From the NCBI GenBank assembly GCA_964386325.1, contig CAYLQY010000001.1, positions 186,001 to 250,000 of the forward strand: a stretch of DNA of 64,000 nucleotides, given 5' to 3'. The first letter of the stretch is position 1; the number at the start of each line of letters is the position of its first letter. Shown here one piece after another: positions 44,542-53,905 of this stretch. The position numbers were made by a program, and so were the translations under genes. Source of the DNA: Anaerorhabdus sp964386325. GTDB lineage: Bacteria > Bacillota_I > Bacilli_A > Erysipelotrichales > Erysipelotrichaceae. Under the pieces are notes generated by a model. It worked only from the letters and a program-made list of their open reading frames with translations. It did no database searches and was not told the origin of the DNA.

Positions 44542-46122
44542 TTAAGTTCTTTTTGTTAATTTATTTATATCATCAAAAAATAATCTCAATCCATCTGATG
44601 CATTTGGAAATAGGAGAATGAAGAATAAAACTGAATATTGCGCTTTTGCTTCCCAAATACTTAGAAATAAAAAACCGCCAATAAATGTGAGAAGATAAAG
44701 TGTGTTTGCTGTCTTTAAATTTTTAAAAGATTTTACTAGCCAATATAATGTAAACAAGTATATAGCGTTTTGTAAAGTATTCAAATATATCCGAATGATT
44801 TGATTTAGATTGCCTAGCATATATGTGCCAGTAAAGTATCCATAATTATCATATTCTGGGTTATATTTAATGAACAAGAATGATTGAGCTTCTTTATCAC
44901 CTAGTCCCCATTGTTCATTTTTATTTGCTTGAATTGTCCAAAAACCTTGAAATTCAGGATTAACCCACATTGAACCTAATTTATTTGAAAAGAATTTGTT
45001 GAATTCAGTAAAATCTGAAAATAAGATTTTAAGATTATCTTTTAATCGTTTATTTCCATCTTCTTTCATTAACGAAACATCTCGATTATAAGTTTCATAA
45101 AGGAATGGTTCATACCAACCACTATGCCATCCAGCCCCACGCGGGCCCCAAGAAGTACCCATAACAAGTGCAATTTCAGTATAAATATTGTTATTAATAT
45201 CTATTTGATCATCAAGTGAGGAAATGACATTATTCATCAAAGAAGGAACAGATATAATGATTAACAATGATAACAAAGCAATGATAATTGTTGATTTTAG
45301 AAAATGCTTTAAACAATCTAAAAATAATAAAATTACGATTGCTATAATGCCGATGTATGCAGTCCCTTTAAATAAAGTAGCAATTCCAGTAAAAAGAAAA
45401 GCAACAATAAGATTTTTCTTTTGTTGATTAGTCAAGAATTTAACTGCATGATACAAACCAGCAACTAGAAAGAATGCAGAAGGGATATTTGAATATAAAA
45501 ATAGGACATACATATGCAATGGAAAGAAAAAAGTAATAAGAATTATTCCAATAATTGTAGAACGTTTATTGCTAGATATTATATATATTGATTTTACAGT
45601 GAAATAATAAGTACCTAAAAGAAATAAGATATTAATGAATTGAAAAGCAATATAATTCTTACCAAAAATTAATGATAAAATCCAAAAGTAAAGTACAATT
45701 GGAATTTGAAAAGGATATTCATAAATGTAGCCACCTGGATACATCATTGTGTAGTCACCTTTACCAAATTCAAGAGCTGCTTTAATAACACGAAATGAAT
45801 CCCACGTTGGTTGTAAATTAATATCTGAAATTAAATATAATAAAAGTAAAGTTATTAGAATAGATGAAACAATAAAGAGGTATTTAATTCGAAATCTTAA
45901 AAGACAAGAAGATATAAAATAAATAAATATGATAAACAGAATTAAGTATATTATATTTATGAATAAATTATCTTGCACAAAGTATGTTACTTCATCCATA
46001 TTATATGCCATATCTGCAGTAGTTGTGAACGCAAATATGGTTAAAAATGACAATATTGAAATGCCAATAATTGCTATTGTTGAAAATGAAAACTTATTGA
46101 ATAAATTTGGAAAGGATTTCAT
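44542..46122 (-). CDS. GT-C-like membrane glycosyltransferase (GT39-related)
   Basis: A 526-residue protein with about eleven membrane segments. The first half has QPTWDSFRVIKAALEFGKGDY and YEYPFQIPIVLYFW, resembling the loops of GT39/ArnT-like or YkcB-type GT-C enzymes that take sugars from polyprenyl phosphate; Asp in WDSFR may be the catalytic base. It sits between two GtrB-type GT2 genes, a context that fits well: those make the donors and this uses one. The ATG overlaps the stop of the upstream GT2 gene (TAATG), so translation is probably coupled. The acceptor is unknown. Confidence 0.75.
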   Translation of the reverse strand: MKSFPNLFNKFSFSTIAIIGISILSFLTIFAFTTTADMAYNMDEVTYFVQDNLFINIIYLILFIIFIYFISSCLLRFRIKYLFIVSSILITLLLLYLISDINLQPTWDSFRVIKAALEFGKGDYTMMYPGGYIYEYPFQIPIVLYFWILSLIFGKNYIAFQFINILFLLGTYYFTVKSIYIISSNKRSTIIGIILITFFFPLHMYVLFLYSNIPSAFFLVAGLYHAVKFLTNQQKKNLIVAFLFTGIATLFKGTAYIGIIAIVILLFLDCLKHFLKSTIIIALLSLLIIISVPSLMNNVISSLDDQIDINNNIYTEIALVMGTSWGPRGAGWHSGWYEPFLYETYNRDVSLMKEDGNKRLKDNLKILFSDFTEFNKFFSNKLGSMWVNPEFQGFWTIQANKNEQWGLGDKEAQSFLFIKYNPEYDNYGYFTGTYMLGNLNQIIRIYLNTLQNAIYLFTLYWLVKSFKNLKTANTLYLLTFIGGFLFLSIWEAKAQYSVLFFILLFPNASDGLRLFFDDINKLTKRT

Positions 46123-47069
46123 TACTTCACCGTTTCATTATTAGGCAAGATAATTTCATCTATAACGTACAAGGGTCTTTTTCTAGATTCATCAAGGTTT
46201 CGCCACATATATTCACCGATGACCCCAAGCATAATCATTTGGAATCCTGATAATAATAAAACTGCTACAATTACTGATGTCCATCCTGGAACTCCTGAAC
46301 TTGTTGTAAAATGTTCAACTAATGCCATGCAGGCAAAGATAAAACCAGCAAAGCTAACTAGAATTCCAAAAGCGCTAATTAAACGTATTGGTTTATGAGA
46401 AAATACAATGAAAGTATCAATGAATAAATTAATCCTTTTATGGTAAGACCACATGGAAGTACCTTTTTCACGGTTCATTCGCGTATACTCAATTGTTTTA
46501 GGTTCATAACCTAGCCATATGAGTTGGACATAGATGCTTGAATTTTTTTCTTGCATGGAAACCAGTTGATTTTTCACACTTTGATCAATTAGAAAGAAAT
46601 CAAATCCTTGTAGCGGATAGTTAGGTTCAACGAACAAACGAACAAATTTGTAATATGTATTAGCAAAGAAATTCTTAATCCAAGGTTCTTCCCTTTTATT
46701 TCTTACCGCAAGAGTGACTTTATTACCACTTCGCCAAGAATTAATCATTGCAGGTATTAAGTTTGGTGGGTCTTGTAAATCAGCACTCATCACAACAATT
46801 GCATCACCTGTAGCACATTGCATCCCAGCAACAATAGCACGAAATTCTCCAAAGTTACGTGCCAACTTAACAATTTTCATGCGTGACTCCATAGCTTGAA
46901 TTTTTTTAAGTTCATTTAAAGTATTATCTTTGGATCCATCATCGACACAAATAAGTTCGAATTCACAATCTGGACACATAGAAAATACATCATTGAGAAT
47001 GACTTGGTATGTTTCAAACAAATTTAACTCGTTGAAATAACAAGGAATTACTATTGATATTTTATTCAT
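46122..47069 (-). CDS. GT2 polyprenyl-phosphate glycosyltransferase (GtrB/CsbB type)
   Basis: A 315-residue GT2 enzyme: ISIVIPCYFNELNL, CVDDGSKDNT, LARNFGEFRAIVAG and SADLQDPP in the catalytic domain, then two C-terminal membrane segments and MLGVIGEYMWRNLDESRKRP, a typical GtrB ending. It is related to, but not a recent copy of, the 43575 product. It is first in the minus-strand operon. Its start codon directly abuts a perfect palindrome (47069-47110) that contains both its likely ribosome site (AAGGGGTGAG) and a TATAAT, so its expression is probably specially regulated. Confidence 0.88.
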   Translation of the reverse strand: MNKISIVIPCYFNELNLFETYQVILNDVFSMCPDCEFELICVDDGSKDNTLNELKKIQAMESRMKIVKLARNFGEFRAIVAGMQCATGDAIVVMSADLQDPPNLIPAMINSWRSGNKVTLAVRNKREEPWIKNFFANTYYKFVRLFVEPNYPLQGFDFFLIDQSVKNQLVSMQEKNSSIYVQLIWLGYEPKTIEYTRMNREKGTSMWSYHKRINLFIDTFIVFSHKPIRLISAFGILVSFAGFIFACMALVEHFTTSSGVPGWTSVIVAVLLLSGFQMIMLGVIGEYMWRNLDESRKRPLYVIDEIILPNNETVK

Positions 47070-47110
47070 ATTAAACTCACCCCTTACTATTATAAGGGGT
47101 GAGTTTAATA
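47069..47110 (-). promoter_or_regulatory. Perfect palindrome with 18-bp arms over ribosome site and TATAAT
   Basis: Bases 47069-47086 are the exact reverse complement of 47093-47110, with a 6-base centre (47087-47092). On the minus strand the 3' arm contains AAGGGGTGAG, the only ribosome site of the 46122-47069 gene, and the outermost base is the A of its ATG. The centre contains TATAAT (47094-47089, minus strand). It could act as an operator, or, if transcribed whole, as a hairpin hiding the ribosome site. No T run follows, so it does not look like a terminator. Confidence 0.8.
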
Positions 47111-47395
47111 AAGTGTAGAAGAATTTATGTTTTATTAGGTTTAATTTTACAAATGAGGAATGATAAAATATAAATATTTGAAGAAATATATGGAAAAAAT
47201 TATGAAATTAATCGAGAATAAAAATATTTTCTATTGAAGCTAATAAAATATCAGATTGAAGAAAAATTGATTTAAATCATAGACTTTTTAAATTGTAATG
47301 TATTTTAATTATTAAATATGATAATTTACTATTAAGTAATACTATAGATAGGTAAATATAGTAAAATAATATGTTGCTTAGTAATACAACTAAAC
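47111..47395. other. Intergenic region between divergent operons
   Basis: About 285 very AT-rich bases between the palindrome and the plus-strand promoter (together with these the gap is 384 bases). No gene or remnant is visible. An imperfectly placed inverted repeat TACTATA-N10-TATAGTA occurs at 47340-47363, some 33 bases before the -35 position of the plus-strand promoter; its significance is unknown in such AT-rich DNA. Confidence 0.4.
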
Positions 47396-47424
47396 TTTTC
47401 TCTAGTTTTCATATGTGATATAAT
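47396..47424 (+). promoter_or_regulatory. Promoter of the nine-gene modification operon
   Basis: An extended -10, TGATATAAT (TATAAT at 47419-47424), with a weak -35 TTTTCT (47396-47401) at 17 nt. The start codon at 47454 follows 29 nt later with AGGGAG as ribosome site. The extended -10 makes this a good candidate despite the weak -35. Confidence 0.55.
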
Positions 47425-47453
47425 TTCAATGTTTGAACATAGGGAGTAAAAAA

Positions 47454-49013
47454 ATGAGAAAAATCGAGAAAAAACATATCATTTTTGTGATGTTGGTTGT
47501 ATTTTGGCTTCTTTTCGCTATTATTTCATATTGGACACCTTTAGCTGGGGATGATTGGGGATATGCCTTAGCAGCTAGAGATATGCACCCTATTTATTTA
47601 GCATTTCAGCGTTATATGGATTGGTCAGGTCGCTTCTTTAGTGAATTGTGGGGTTATTTGATTGCACCTAATAAATGGCTGTGGGATTGGTTAAACCCAA
47701 CGTTATTTGTAGGCATATTTATTCTAATATTGAAAATAATGAAACCTATTCGGAATCAAATATTATGTACCCTTGTAACGTTTTTTCTAATAATTAGTGT
47801 GCATGACTATGTAAGAATGGAAACATATACATGGATTATGGGGACAACATATATTGTTCCATTGTTTTTCATGTTTCTTTATGTCTATCTTATAAAAGGG
47901 ATGATATTTGACGGTACAGATAAAAAATGGCATTTTTGGGTGTGCTGTGGTTTAAATATTTATATTCCATTATGCATGGAAAATGCTGCAGCTGCACTAT
48001 TATTTGCGAACATTGTAATATGTATATATTTGTATTTTAATAAAAAAGCATATTTAAAGAAATTTTTAATTTTTTTAACAATAAGTATTGTTGGATTAGT
48101 AATATTACGGTTTTCTCCAGGAGCGACACTTCGTTTAGGAGAACATGCAGAATGGAACTCTCTGGGATTAATTGGACAATTATTGGAAAATTGGAATAAT
48201 TTTTTGACATATACATTTATTAATAATAACTCCTTAATTTTTACTTTAAGTGCAGTTTTAATTGTATTTGTCATTACTAATAAAAAATTTTATAAATACA
48301 AAAAATGGCATATTGTAATTTTTGTCTGTATATTCATTTTAGGATTAATTCAAAGTAGTTCAATGTCATTACATAGTTGGACTAACTTGTCTGTTTTTGA
48401 GTATTTGTATAATTTGGATTTACCTAAGGTTCGCTATCTATTAACAGGAATTTATGGATTATATATTATTGCTGTACTGATTGTAATTTATACATATTTT
48501 GAAGATCAAAATAAATTGTTAGGAATGTTTATATTTATGATAGCAGGAACAGCCAATTTAGTTATGCTTATATCTCCAATATTTGCCTCTAGAAGTAGTG
48601 TATATACAATTTTTTTCTTAATCATGCTAGTTGTCTTCTTTTTAAGAGAAATTGAAATATCTAAGACTATAGGAATCGTTTTTTGTTTGATACTTTCTTT
48701 ACTAATAGGAAATCAGATGATTAATTTATTAAATAAATATCATTTAGTTTACATTGCTCAGCAAGAGAGAATGTTTCAAATCCGTTATTATCAGACAGAT
48801 CCAGAGTATACAGATGCTTATTTTGTAGGGATGCCACCAATGAGTATTCACTCATCAGAAATTGATGATTGGGATACATATCACATGGAGATGTTTAAGG
48901 CATATTATCGATTGAATCCAAAATTAAATGTTCATTTTAGATATAAGGAAGCGTATAATCACTATTATGAAATTCCTGACTGGTCAACAACGAAGTTCTA
49001 TGATAAGGAGTAA
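47454..49013 (+). CDS. DUF6056-family membrane protein, GT-C-like
   Basis: A 519-residue protein with about eleven membrane segments. LAGDDWGYALA in the first outer loop and YMDWSGRFFSELW next are the DD and W-x-G-R marks shared with the 39795 product; RFSPGATLRLGEHAEW follows. I regard it as a probable extracellular sugar transferase of GT-C type, by topology and acidic loop motif only. AGGGAG (47441-47446) lies 7 nt upstream of ATG 47454, so the longer frame from 47433 is rejected. First gene of a nine-gene run ending at 59073; the next gene begins 2 nt after its stop. Confidence 0.78.
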   Translation: MRKIEKKHIIFVMLVVFWLLFAIISYWTPLAGDDWGYALAARDMHPIYLAFQRYMDWSGRFFSELWGYLIAPNKWLWDWLNPTLFVGIFILILKIMKPIRNQILCTLVTFFLIISVHDYVRMETYTWIMGTTYIVPLFFMFLYVYLIKGMIFDGTDKKWHFWVCCGLNIYIPLCMENAAAALLFANIVICIYLYFNKKAYLKKFLIFLTISIVGLVILRFSPGATLRLGEHAEWNSLGLIGQLLENWNNFLTYTFINNNSLIFTLSAVLIVFVITNKKFYKYKKWHIVIFVCIFILGLIQSSSMSLHSWTNLSVFEYLYNLDLPKVRYLLTGIYGLYIIAVLIVIYTYFEDQNKLLGMFIFMIAGTANLVMLISPIFASRSSVYTIFFLIMLVVFFLREIEISKTIGIVFCLILSLLIGNQMINLLNKYHLVYIAQQERMFQIRYYQTDPEYTDAYFVGMPPMSIHSSEIDDWDTYHMEMFKAYYRLNPKLNVHFRYKEAYNHYYEIPDWSTTKFYDKE

Positions 49014-49015
49014 TT

Positions 49016-50038
49016 ATGTCGTATTCATTAGTTAGTAAATACAGAACACAGCTTATGGGATTTGCGGTATTATGGATTGCATTATTGCATGCATCAATGT
49101 ATTTTCCTATTGAAATTATTAATTGGATTAAACTAATAGGACAAGGTGGAGTAGATATTTTTCTATTTTTATCTAGTTTTGGGTTGTATTATGCATATCA
49201 AAAAGAGAAAAGACCTATGCCATTTATTTTGAGGAGATTATTGAGAATACTACCTTATTATATTCCAATTGCTCTTTGTCGTTGTATTTATTTAGACTAT
49301 AGTATTCAAGAAACTATTTTAATGCTCACAACACTCTCATTTTGGTTATCTTGGGATCGTTCATACTGGTATGTTTCGGGTATATTAGTGCTTTATTGTT
49401 TTACGCCTTTCTTTTTGAATTTGATTAAAAGAAATTTTGAAAAGGCTATTTTAATAAGTATAGTAATTTCATTTGTAGTGAGTTTATTCTTCTTGCCAAC
49501 AAGATGGTCTGTATTCACTTCACGAATCCCTGTTTTCTTACTTGGTTTTTTGTTTGGAAAATATAGTTATGAGAAAAAAGATATTACAAGAAAAATGAGA
49601 TTCTATTTGCTAATAAGCTTTTTTTCAGGGTTATTAATACTAAGAGGTGCGTTTCTATACTTGAATGAAGACTTATTATGGTCAAGTGGATTGTACTGGT
49701 ATCCCTTTATTTTAATTGTGGCTCCACTATGTGTTTATCTTTCAAGAGGTTTATTTTATTTGGAAAGCAAGAAATTTACATTTTTAGTGAATGAACTTAA
49801 AAAGATTGGAACAATAAGTTTTGAATTCTATTTGCTTCATGAAGTTTTGTTGACAGCATTTACGGTTATCATTGTTATTAATCCAATGTACAACGCTTAT
49901 GGATATATGCTGAATATTATAGTTATTTTAATTACTTATGCGATTTCCTATTATTACCATTATGTAGTAAAATTTGTTATTAGTCTTTTTGAACAAATTA
50001 TAAAGGCATTTAGAAAGAAAAAGGTAGAACATGTTTAG
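49016..50038 (+). CDS. Acyltransferase-3 family membrane protein
   Basis: A 340-residue polytopic acyltransferase-3 protein. The N-terminal RTQLMGFAVLWIALLHA has the conserved His; GGVDIFLFLSSFGLYYAY and RRLLRILPYY follow as in OafA-like proteins, and FEFYLLHEVLLT near residue 275 is the usual late marker. It would add or export acetyl groups for a surface glycan. AAGGAG precedes ATG 49016, 2 nt after the DUF6056-like gene. It overlaps the GtrA gene by 8 nt, which indicates coupled expression. Confidence 0.85.
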   Translation: MSYSLVSKYRTQLMGFAVLWIALLHASMYFPIEIINWIKLIGQGGVDIFLFLSSFGLYYAYQKEKRPMPFILRRLLRILPYYIPIALCRCIYLDYSIQETILMLTTLSFWLSWDRSYWYVSGILVLYCFTPFFLNLIKRNFEKAILISIVISFVVSLFFLPTRWSVFTSRIPVFLLGFLFGKYSYEKKDITRKMRFYLLISFFSGLLILRGAFLYLNEDLLWSSGLYWYPFILIVAPLCVYLSRGLFYLESKKFTFLVNELKKIGTISFEFYLLHEVLLTAFTVIIVINPMYNAYGYMLNIIVILITYAISYYYHYVVKFVISLFEQIIKAFRKKKVEHV

Positions 50039-50444
50039 TAAAATTAAAGAAAAGTTTTTTACGAAAAAATTTTTAATTTTTGGATTAATTGGTGGATTTA
50101 ACACAATTGCAGCACAAGTTTTATATATTTTATTTGTAAATGTTAATGTAATTCCATCAATTTCAAGTTTTTCTGGAGATGTAATAACAATGGTCTTTTC
50201 CTATTTCTTAAATATGAAATATACGTATCATGAAAAATGCACACTTAAAAATGCCATTGCATTTCCGTTAAGTTATTTACCTGGAATGATTATAAATATG
50301 CTAATTGTTGTTTTGGCTGTTGATGTTTTCATGGTTCCTAAGGTTTATGCAAAGCTTATTTCATTACCAATTACAATTCCAGTAAATTACATTTGTATGT
50401 CTTTAATTGTAAAACTTACTGCAAAGAATGAGAAAAGGGTATAA
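50031..50444 (+). CDS. GtrA-family membrane protein (possible polyprenyl-phosphate-sugar flippase)
   Basis: A 137-residue protein with four membrane segments. LIFGLIGGFNTIAAQVLYILF at the start, FSYFLNMKYTYHE in the middle and IPVNYICMSLIVKL at the end are diagnostic of the GtrA family. GtrA-like proteins are thought to flip polyprenyl-phosphate sugars made by GtrB/CsbB-type GT2 enzymes; two such GT2 genes lie just upstream on the other strand (43575, 46122). In B. subtilis a GtrA protein (GtcA) works with CsbB and YfhO, and a YfhO gene ends this operon. A short hairpin overlaps its stop codon. Confidence 0.9.
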   Translation: MFSKIKEKFFTKKFLIFGLIGGFNTIAAQVLYILFVNVNVIPSISSFSGDVITMVFSYFLNMKYTYHEKCTLKNAIAFPLSYLPGMIINMLIVVLAVDVFMVPKVYAKLISLPITIPVNYICMSLIVKLTAKNEKRV

Positions 50445-50453
50445 CCCTTTTTT
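50433..50453 (+). terminator. Weak terminator-like hairpin after gtrA
   Basis: AAAAGGG (50433-50439) pairs with CCCTTTT (50445-50451) around a 5-nt loop that includes part of the stop codon, followed by TT. Only three G-C pairs, so at most an attenuating site. The next gene starts 70 nt later, without a promoter I can place. Confidence 0.4.
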
Positions 50454-50514
50454 AAATTCGTTAATAATTCTCTTGCTAGATTTGGTAAAATAGGTATAGA
50501 AAAGGAGCTAGAAT

Positions 50515-51915
50515 ATGATTTTTCTTGACATGAATTTTATGATTGGTTTTATATTACTAGCTATTCTTTCTTATTTTTTGAAGGGAAAAGGAAGAGAATA
50601 TCTATTAATTATTGCAAATTGTGCTTTTTATTATTATATTTCTGGAAATAACTGGATATATTTATTAGCAATAATAGTATTCGTATATTATGTAGCTTCG
50701 CAAAGGAATTTTAGACAAAGGAAAAGCTGTTTAACTATTTCAATAATAATTATTGTATTTGGATTATTTATTAGCAAGTATTTCATTTTTTTTACAAATC
50801 TTATTGGCGTAGATAGCTCACTAAAAATAATAGCTCCGATTGGAATTTCATTCTTCACATTCAAGTGTATAAGTTTTTTAGTTGATGTTTATCGAGGCAC
50901 GATAAAAGAATTTACATTTAAAAGGGTATTCACCTATATAACATTTTTTCCGCAAATTATTTCTGGACCAATTGATCGATTTCAAAATTTTGATAATCAA
51001 ATAACTCATGATTTAGGTAGAGAGTTCAGCTATAATGAATTGAAAACTGGTTTTATTTTATTTTGTTTTGGTTGCTTTGAAAAATTTGTATTATCGGCTA
51101 GATTTTCAATACTTGCAAATCAAATTTACAATAATCTTGAACAAATGCATGGTATATATATTCTTATAGCTATGATTGCTTATAGCTTTCAAATATATAC
51201 GGATTTTGATGCTTATTCTAATATGGCAATAGGTTTAGCAAAAATGTTAGGCATAGAGACATGTCAAAATTTTAATACTCCATATTTAGCAAGAAACATT
51301 CAAGATTTTTGGCGCCGTTGGCATATTAGCTTAAGTACATGGTTTAGAGATTACATATATATCCCTTTAGGAGGCAATCGTACTGGACACAAATATTTTA
51401 ATGTTTTTGTTGTTTCAATAGTTAGTGGTTTATGGCACGGAGCATCATTGAATTTCGTCATTTGGGGATGTTTACATGGCTTTGCACAAACAATATTTGG
51501 AAAGTTTCATGACTACACAAAAAATGTTAATTTTAGGTTACCTTTTCATTTAGGAAGAATTATTTCAGTAATATTTACTTTCTTAATAGTAACATGTTTA
51601 TGGGTGTTTTTTAGATTTCAAGATTTGGGAACTTCAATTTCTATATTTGAACTCCTACTAACGGATTTTTCTTTTAAAATTGATTATTTCATTTTAGATA
51701 TCTCGAAAGGTCAGTTTTATATAACTGTAAGCTTAATTATACTGGTAATTATTCTTGATTTATTTCGATATTTTGGCAAAGGAATTCAATGGTTTAACAA
51801 TTTGAATTTTATAATTCGTTGGTTCATTTATATAATCATTATTCTTGGATTTATTTTATTTGCGGTTTATGGTAGTGGCTTTCGCCCAGAAGATTTTATT
51901 TATATTCAATTTTAG
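50515..51915 (+). CDS. MBOAT-family membrane O-acyltransferase (DltB/AlgI-like)
   Basis: A 466-residue polytopic MBOAT protein. The two family histidines are present: His270 in DFWRRWHISLSTWFRDYIYI and the catalytic His308 in GLWHGASLNFVIWG. PIGISFFTFKCISFL and FPQIISGPIDRF are further AlgI/DltB marks. Such enzymes pass an acyl group through the membrane to a partner that places it on a sugar, teichoic acid or alginate-like polymer. The partner is likely to be the SGNH protein encoded 8 nt downstream. A second MBOAT/SGNH pair follows at 53906-56706. There are no DltA or DltC genes, so this is not a D-alanine operon; acetyl transfer is more likely. Confidence 0.9.
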   Translation: MIFLDMNFMIGFILLAILSYFLKGKGREYLLIIANCAFYYYISGNNWIYLLAIIVFVYYVASQRNFRQRKSCLTISIIIIVFGLFISKYFIFFTNLIGVDSSLKIIAPIGISFFTFKCISFLVDVYRGTIKEFTFKRVFTYITFFPQIISGPIDRFQNFDNQITHDLGREFSYNELKTGFILFCFGCFEKFVLSARFSILANQIYNNLEQMHGIYILIAMIAYSFQIYTDFDAYSNMAIGLAKMLGIETCQNFNTPYLARNIQDFWRRWHISLSTWFRDYIYIPLGGNRTGHKYFNVFVVSIVSGLWHGASLNFVIWGCLHGFAQTIFGKFHDYTKNVNFRLPFHLGRIISVIFTFLIVTCLWVFFRFQDLGTSISIFELLLTDFSFKIDYFILDISKGQFYITVSLIILVIILDLFRYFGKGIQWFNNLNFIIRWFIYIIIILGFILFAVYGSGFRPEDFIYIQF

Positions 51916-51923
51916 GAGATAAT

Positions 51924-53324
51924 ATGTTAAAAACAATGGTTAAAATTTTGTCTAAATTAATTATTATTGTATGTCTTGTTTTTGGGTGTCTTTTAGTTAC
52001 ATCTAAATTATTAAGACCGATAGACAAAGAATCGAAGGATAATACACATAATAAAGTTGAGGGTTTTTATCAACTTCAAGATAATTCAATAGATGTATTA
52101 TTTATGGGAACAAGTCATACTTATTATGGATTTAATCCTGCGGTTCTATGGAAGAATACGGGTTTAAATTCTTATATTTTTGCGGGGCAATGTCAGCCAA
52201 TGGAGGTAACATATCATTATTTAGAGGAGGCTCTAAAAACACAAAATCCCAGATTAGTTATATTAGATATATTCGCGTTAAGTGAAGATTCAAATAAATG
52301 TCAAACATTGGGAACTTATCGTGTGAATGTTAGAGATATGAAATTTAGTATCAATAAAATACAAGCCTACCAATCGATGAAAAATACTAATTTGTTTGAA
52401 GAGGTATTCGATATCAGTATTTATCATGATCGTATCTCTGATTTGAATGGTAAAGATATAAATGCTATTTTTAATCCAGCTAAAGATCTGAATTTTGGCT
52501 ATACATTAGCTTATCCAAGTGATATTGAATGGAATCGAGACATAGTTAATACTGATAAGAAAAAAGAAATTGAAGATTCTCGATTAGAAGCACTTATGAA
52601 GATAATTAAGCTATGTGAAGAAAACGAAATTGAATTGCTTCTTGTTAAGACTCCGTATTATATAAATGAGAGTGATGCAATGATGTATAATACAGTATGG
52701 CAAATTGCTAAAGACAACAAAGTTCAATTCATTGATTATAATAAAATTTTTAAGGATATTGATTTCACTTTTGATTTAGATGGTGATTCATGGCATGCAA
52801 ATGCGCAAGGAGCAACTAAAATCACCAATTATTTATCAAATTTCATCAAGAAAAATTACAATATTCATCCAGCGATAAATATATATGATCAAGACTACAA
52901 AAATTTGTATGCGAAGACTGCGTATGCAGTCATATCACGAATCAACGATTACTTTAAATTGGAAAGTTTTGTAGATAATTATGACGTTACAATTATGATT
53001 CAACAAAATGGTTTTGATTTTTCTGCATTTACAAAAGAAGAAAAAGAAATTTTAATGCAATTTGGACTTGATTTAAGTATAGACAAGCAATTATTATATA
53101 AGAGTAACAAGACTACTAATGTAGTCCATGAAGCAGAGATGAATTTAGAAATAGCTAATCATGCCTATGAACTAGATATTGAAGGTAACTTATATATAGA
53201 TGGTAAGTGGCATTTTAAAGGTGACTCAGCATGTACGCTCATTTTTATTGATAACGCCACAGGCTATGTTCTTGATTTTATTAGTCTAGAAAAATACGAT
53301 CAAATTTATTTGAATAGAAAGTAG
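51924..53324 (+). CDS. SGNH-hydrolase-like acyl transfer protein, DltD/AlgJ-like
   Basis: A 466-residue protein with one N-terminal membrane anchor and an outer SGNH-type domain. The nucleophile block is FMGTSHTYYGFNP with Ser64; the catalytic Asp-x2-His is Asp288 and His291 in DGDSWHANAQGA. This pattern (G-x-S-H and D-x-x-H) is the one in DltD and AlgX/AlgJ-like partners of MBOAT proteins, which complete O-acyl transfer outside the cell. The last 150 residues are an extra domain of unknown function. It is paralogous to the 55288 product. The ribosome site TAGGAG lies in the upstream stop region. Confidence 0.85.
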   Translation: MLKTMVKILSKLIIIVCLVFGCLLVTSKLLRPIDKESKDNTHNKVEGFYQLQDNSIDVLFMGTSHTYYGFNPAVLWKNTGLNSYIFAGQCQPMEVTYHYLEEALKTQNPRLVILDIFALSEDSNKCQTLGTYRVNVRDMKFSINKIQAYQSMKNTNLFEEVFDISIYHDRISDLNGKDINAIFNPAKDLNFGYTLAYPSDIEWNRDIVNTDKKKEIEDSRLEALMKIIKLCEENEIELLLVKTPYYINESDAMMYNTVWQIAKDNKVQFIDYNKIFKDIDFTFDLDGDSWHANAQGATKITNYLSNFIKKNYNIHPAINIYDQDYKNLYAKTAYAVISRINDYFKLESFVDNYDVTIMIQQNGFDFSAFTKEEKEILMQFGLDLSIDKQLLYKSNKTTNVVHEAEMNLEIANHAYELDIEGNLYIDGKWHFKGDSACTLIFIDNATGYVLDFISLEKYDQIYLNRK

Positions 53325-53331
53325 GAAACAA

Positions 53332-53904
53332 ATGAATGTTTATGACTTCGATGAAACTATTTATAAAGGTGACAGTACACGCGATTTTATTTTTTATATC
53401 ATAAAAAAAAGACCTATTGTTTGGATAAATATATTTAAACAATGCGGATTAGGAATATTATATCTTTTAAAGTTAATAAAAAAGACTGAATTTAAAGAAA
53501 ACTTGTATTCCACTTTCAAACTTATTACTGACATGGATGAATTAGTTGAAGAATTTGTTAATGTACATATGAAAAATATAAAACCTTGGTATTTGGCACA
53601 AAAAAGAGAAGACGATTTAATTATTTCTGCTTCACCAATGTTTTTGGTGAAACGATTTTGTGATAAACTTGATATTAAAAATGTAATGGCTTCTAATGTT
53701 AATATTAATACAGGAAAATATACTGGTGAGAACTGTTATGGTGAAGAAAAAGTTAAGCGATATTTCGAAAAATATACTGCTGATGAAATGGAAAATTTTT
53801 ATTCCGACTCATACTCTGATCAACCACTTGCTAAATTAGCAAGAAAAGCATTTATAGTAAAGGGAGACGAGTTAATCATATGGGATTTTAAGAAAGGAAA
53901 GTAA
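53332..53904 (+). CDS. HAD-IB family phosphatase
   Basis: A 190-residue HAD hydrolase. The N-terminal motif is VYDFDETIYKGDST: Asp5 is the nucleophile and Asp7 the acid/base; Glu8 replaces the more common Gly. ISASPMF is motif II, KRYF with GEEKV gives the motif III lysine region, and YSDSYSDQPL is motif IV. This is the SerB-like IB group, which includes phosphatases acting on small or lipid phosphates. The substrate is not known. It lies between the two MBOAT/SGNH pairs with gaps of 7 and 1 nt, so it is likely to serve the same pathway, for example by recycling a phosphate carrier. Confidence 0.85.
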   Translation: MNVYDFDETIYKGDSTRDFIFYIIKKRPIVWINIFKQCGLGILYLLKLIKKTEFKENLYSTFKLITDMDELVEEFVNVHMKNIKPWYLAQKREDDLIISASPMFLVKRFCDKLDIKNVMASNVNINTGKYTGENCYGEEKVKRYFEKYTADEMENFYSDSYSDQPLAKLARKAFIVKGDELIIWDFKKGK

Positions 53905-53905
53905 A

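Noticed and set aside
47340..47363. Inverted repeat TACTATA-N10-TATAGTA as an operator
   Set aside because: Made only of common AT-rich words and not overlapping a promoter element; too likely by chance to report as a site.
50515..53324. A dlt operon (D-alanylation of teichoic acid)
   Set aside because: MBOAT and SGNH proteins resemble DltB and DltD, but no DltA ligase or DltC carrier protein is present and the pair is duplicated; an acetyl-type transfer system fits better.
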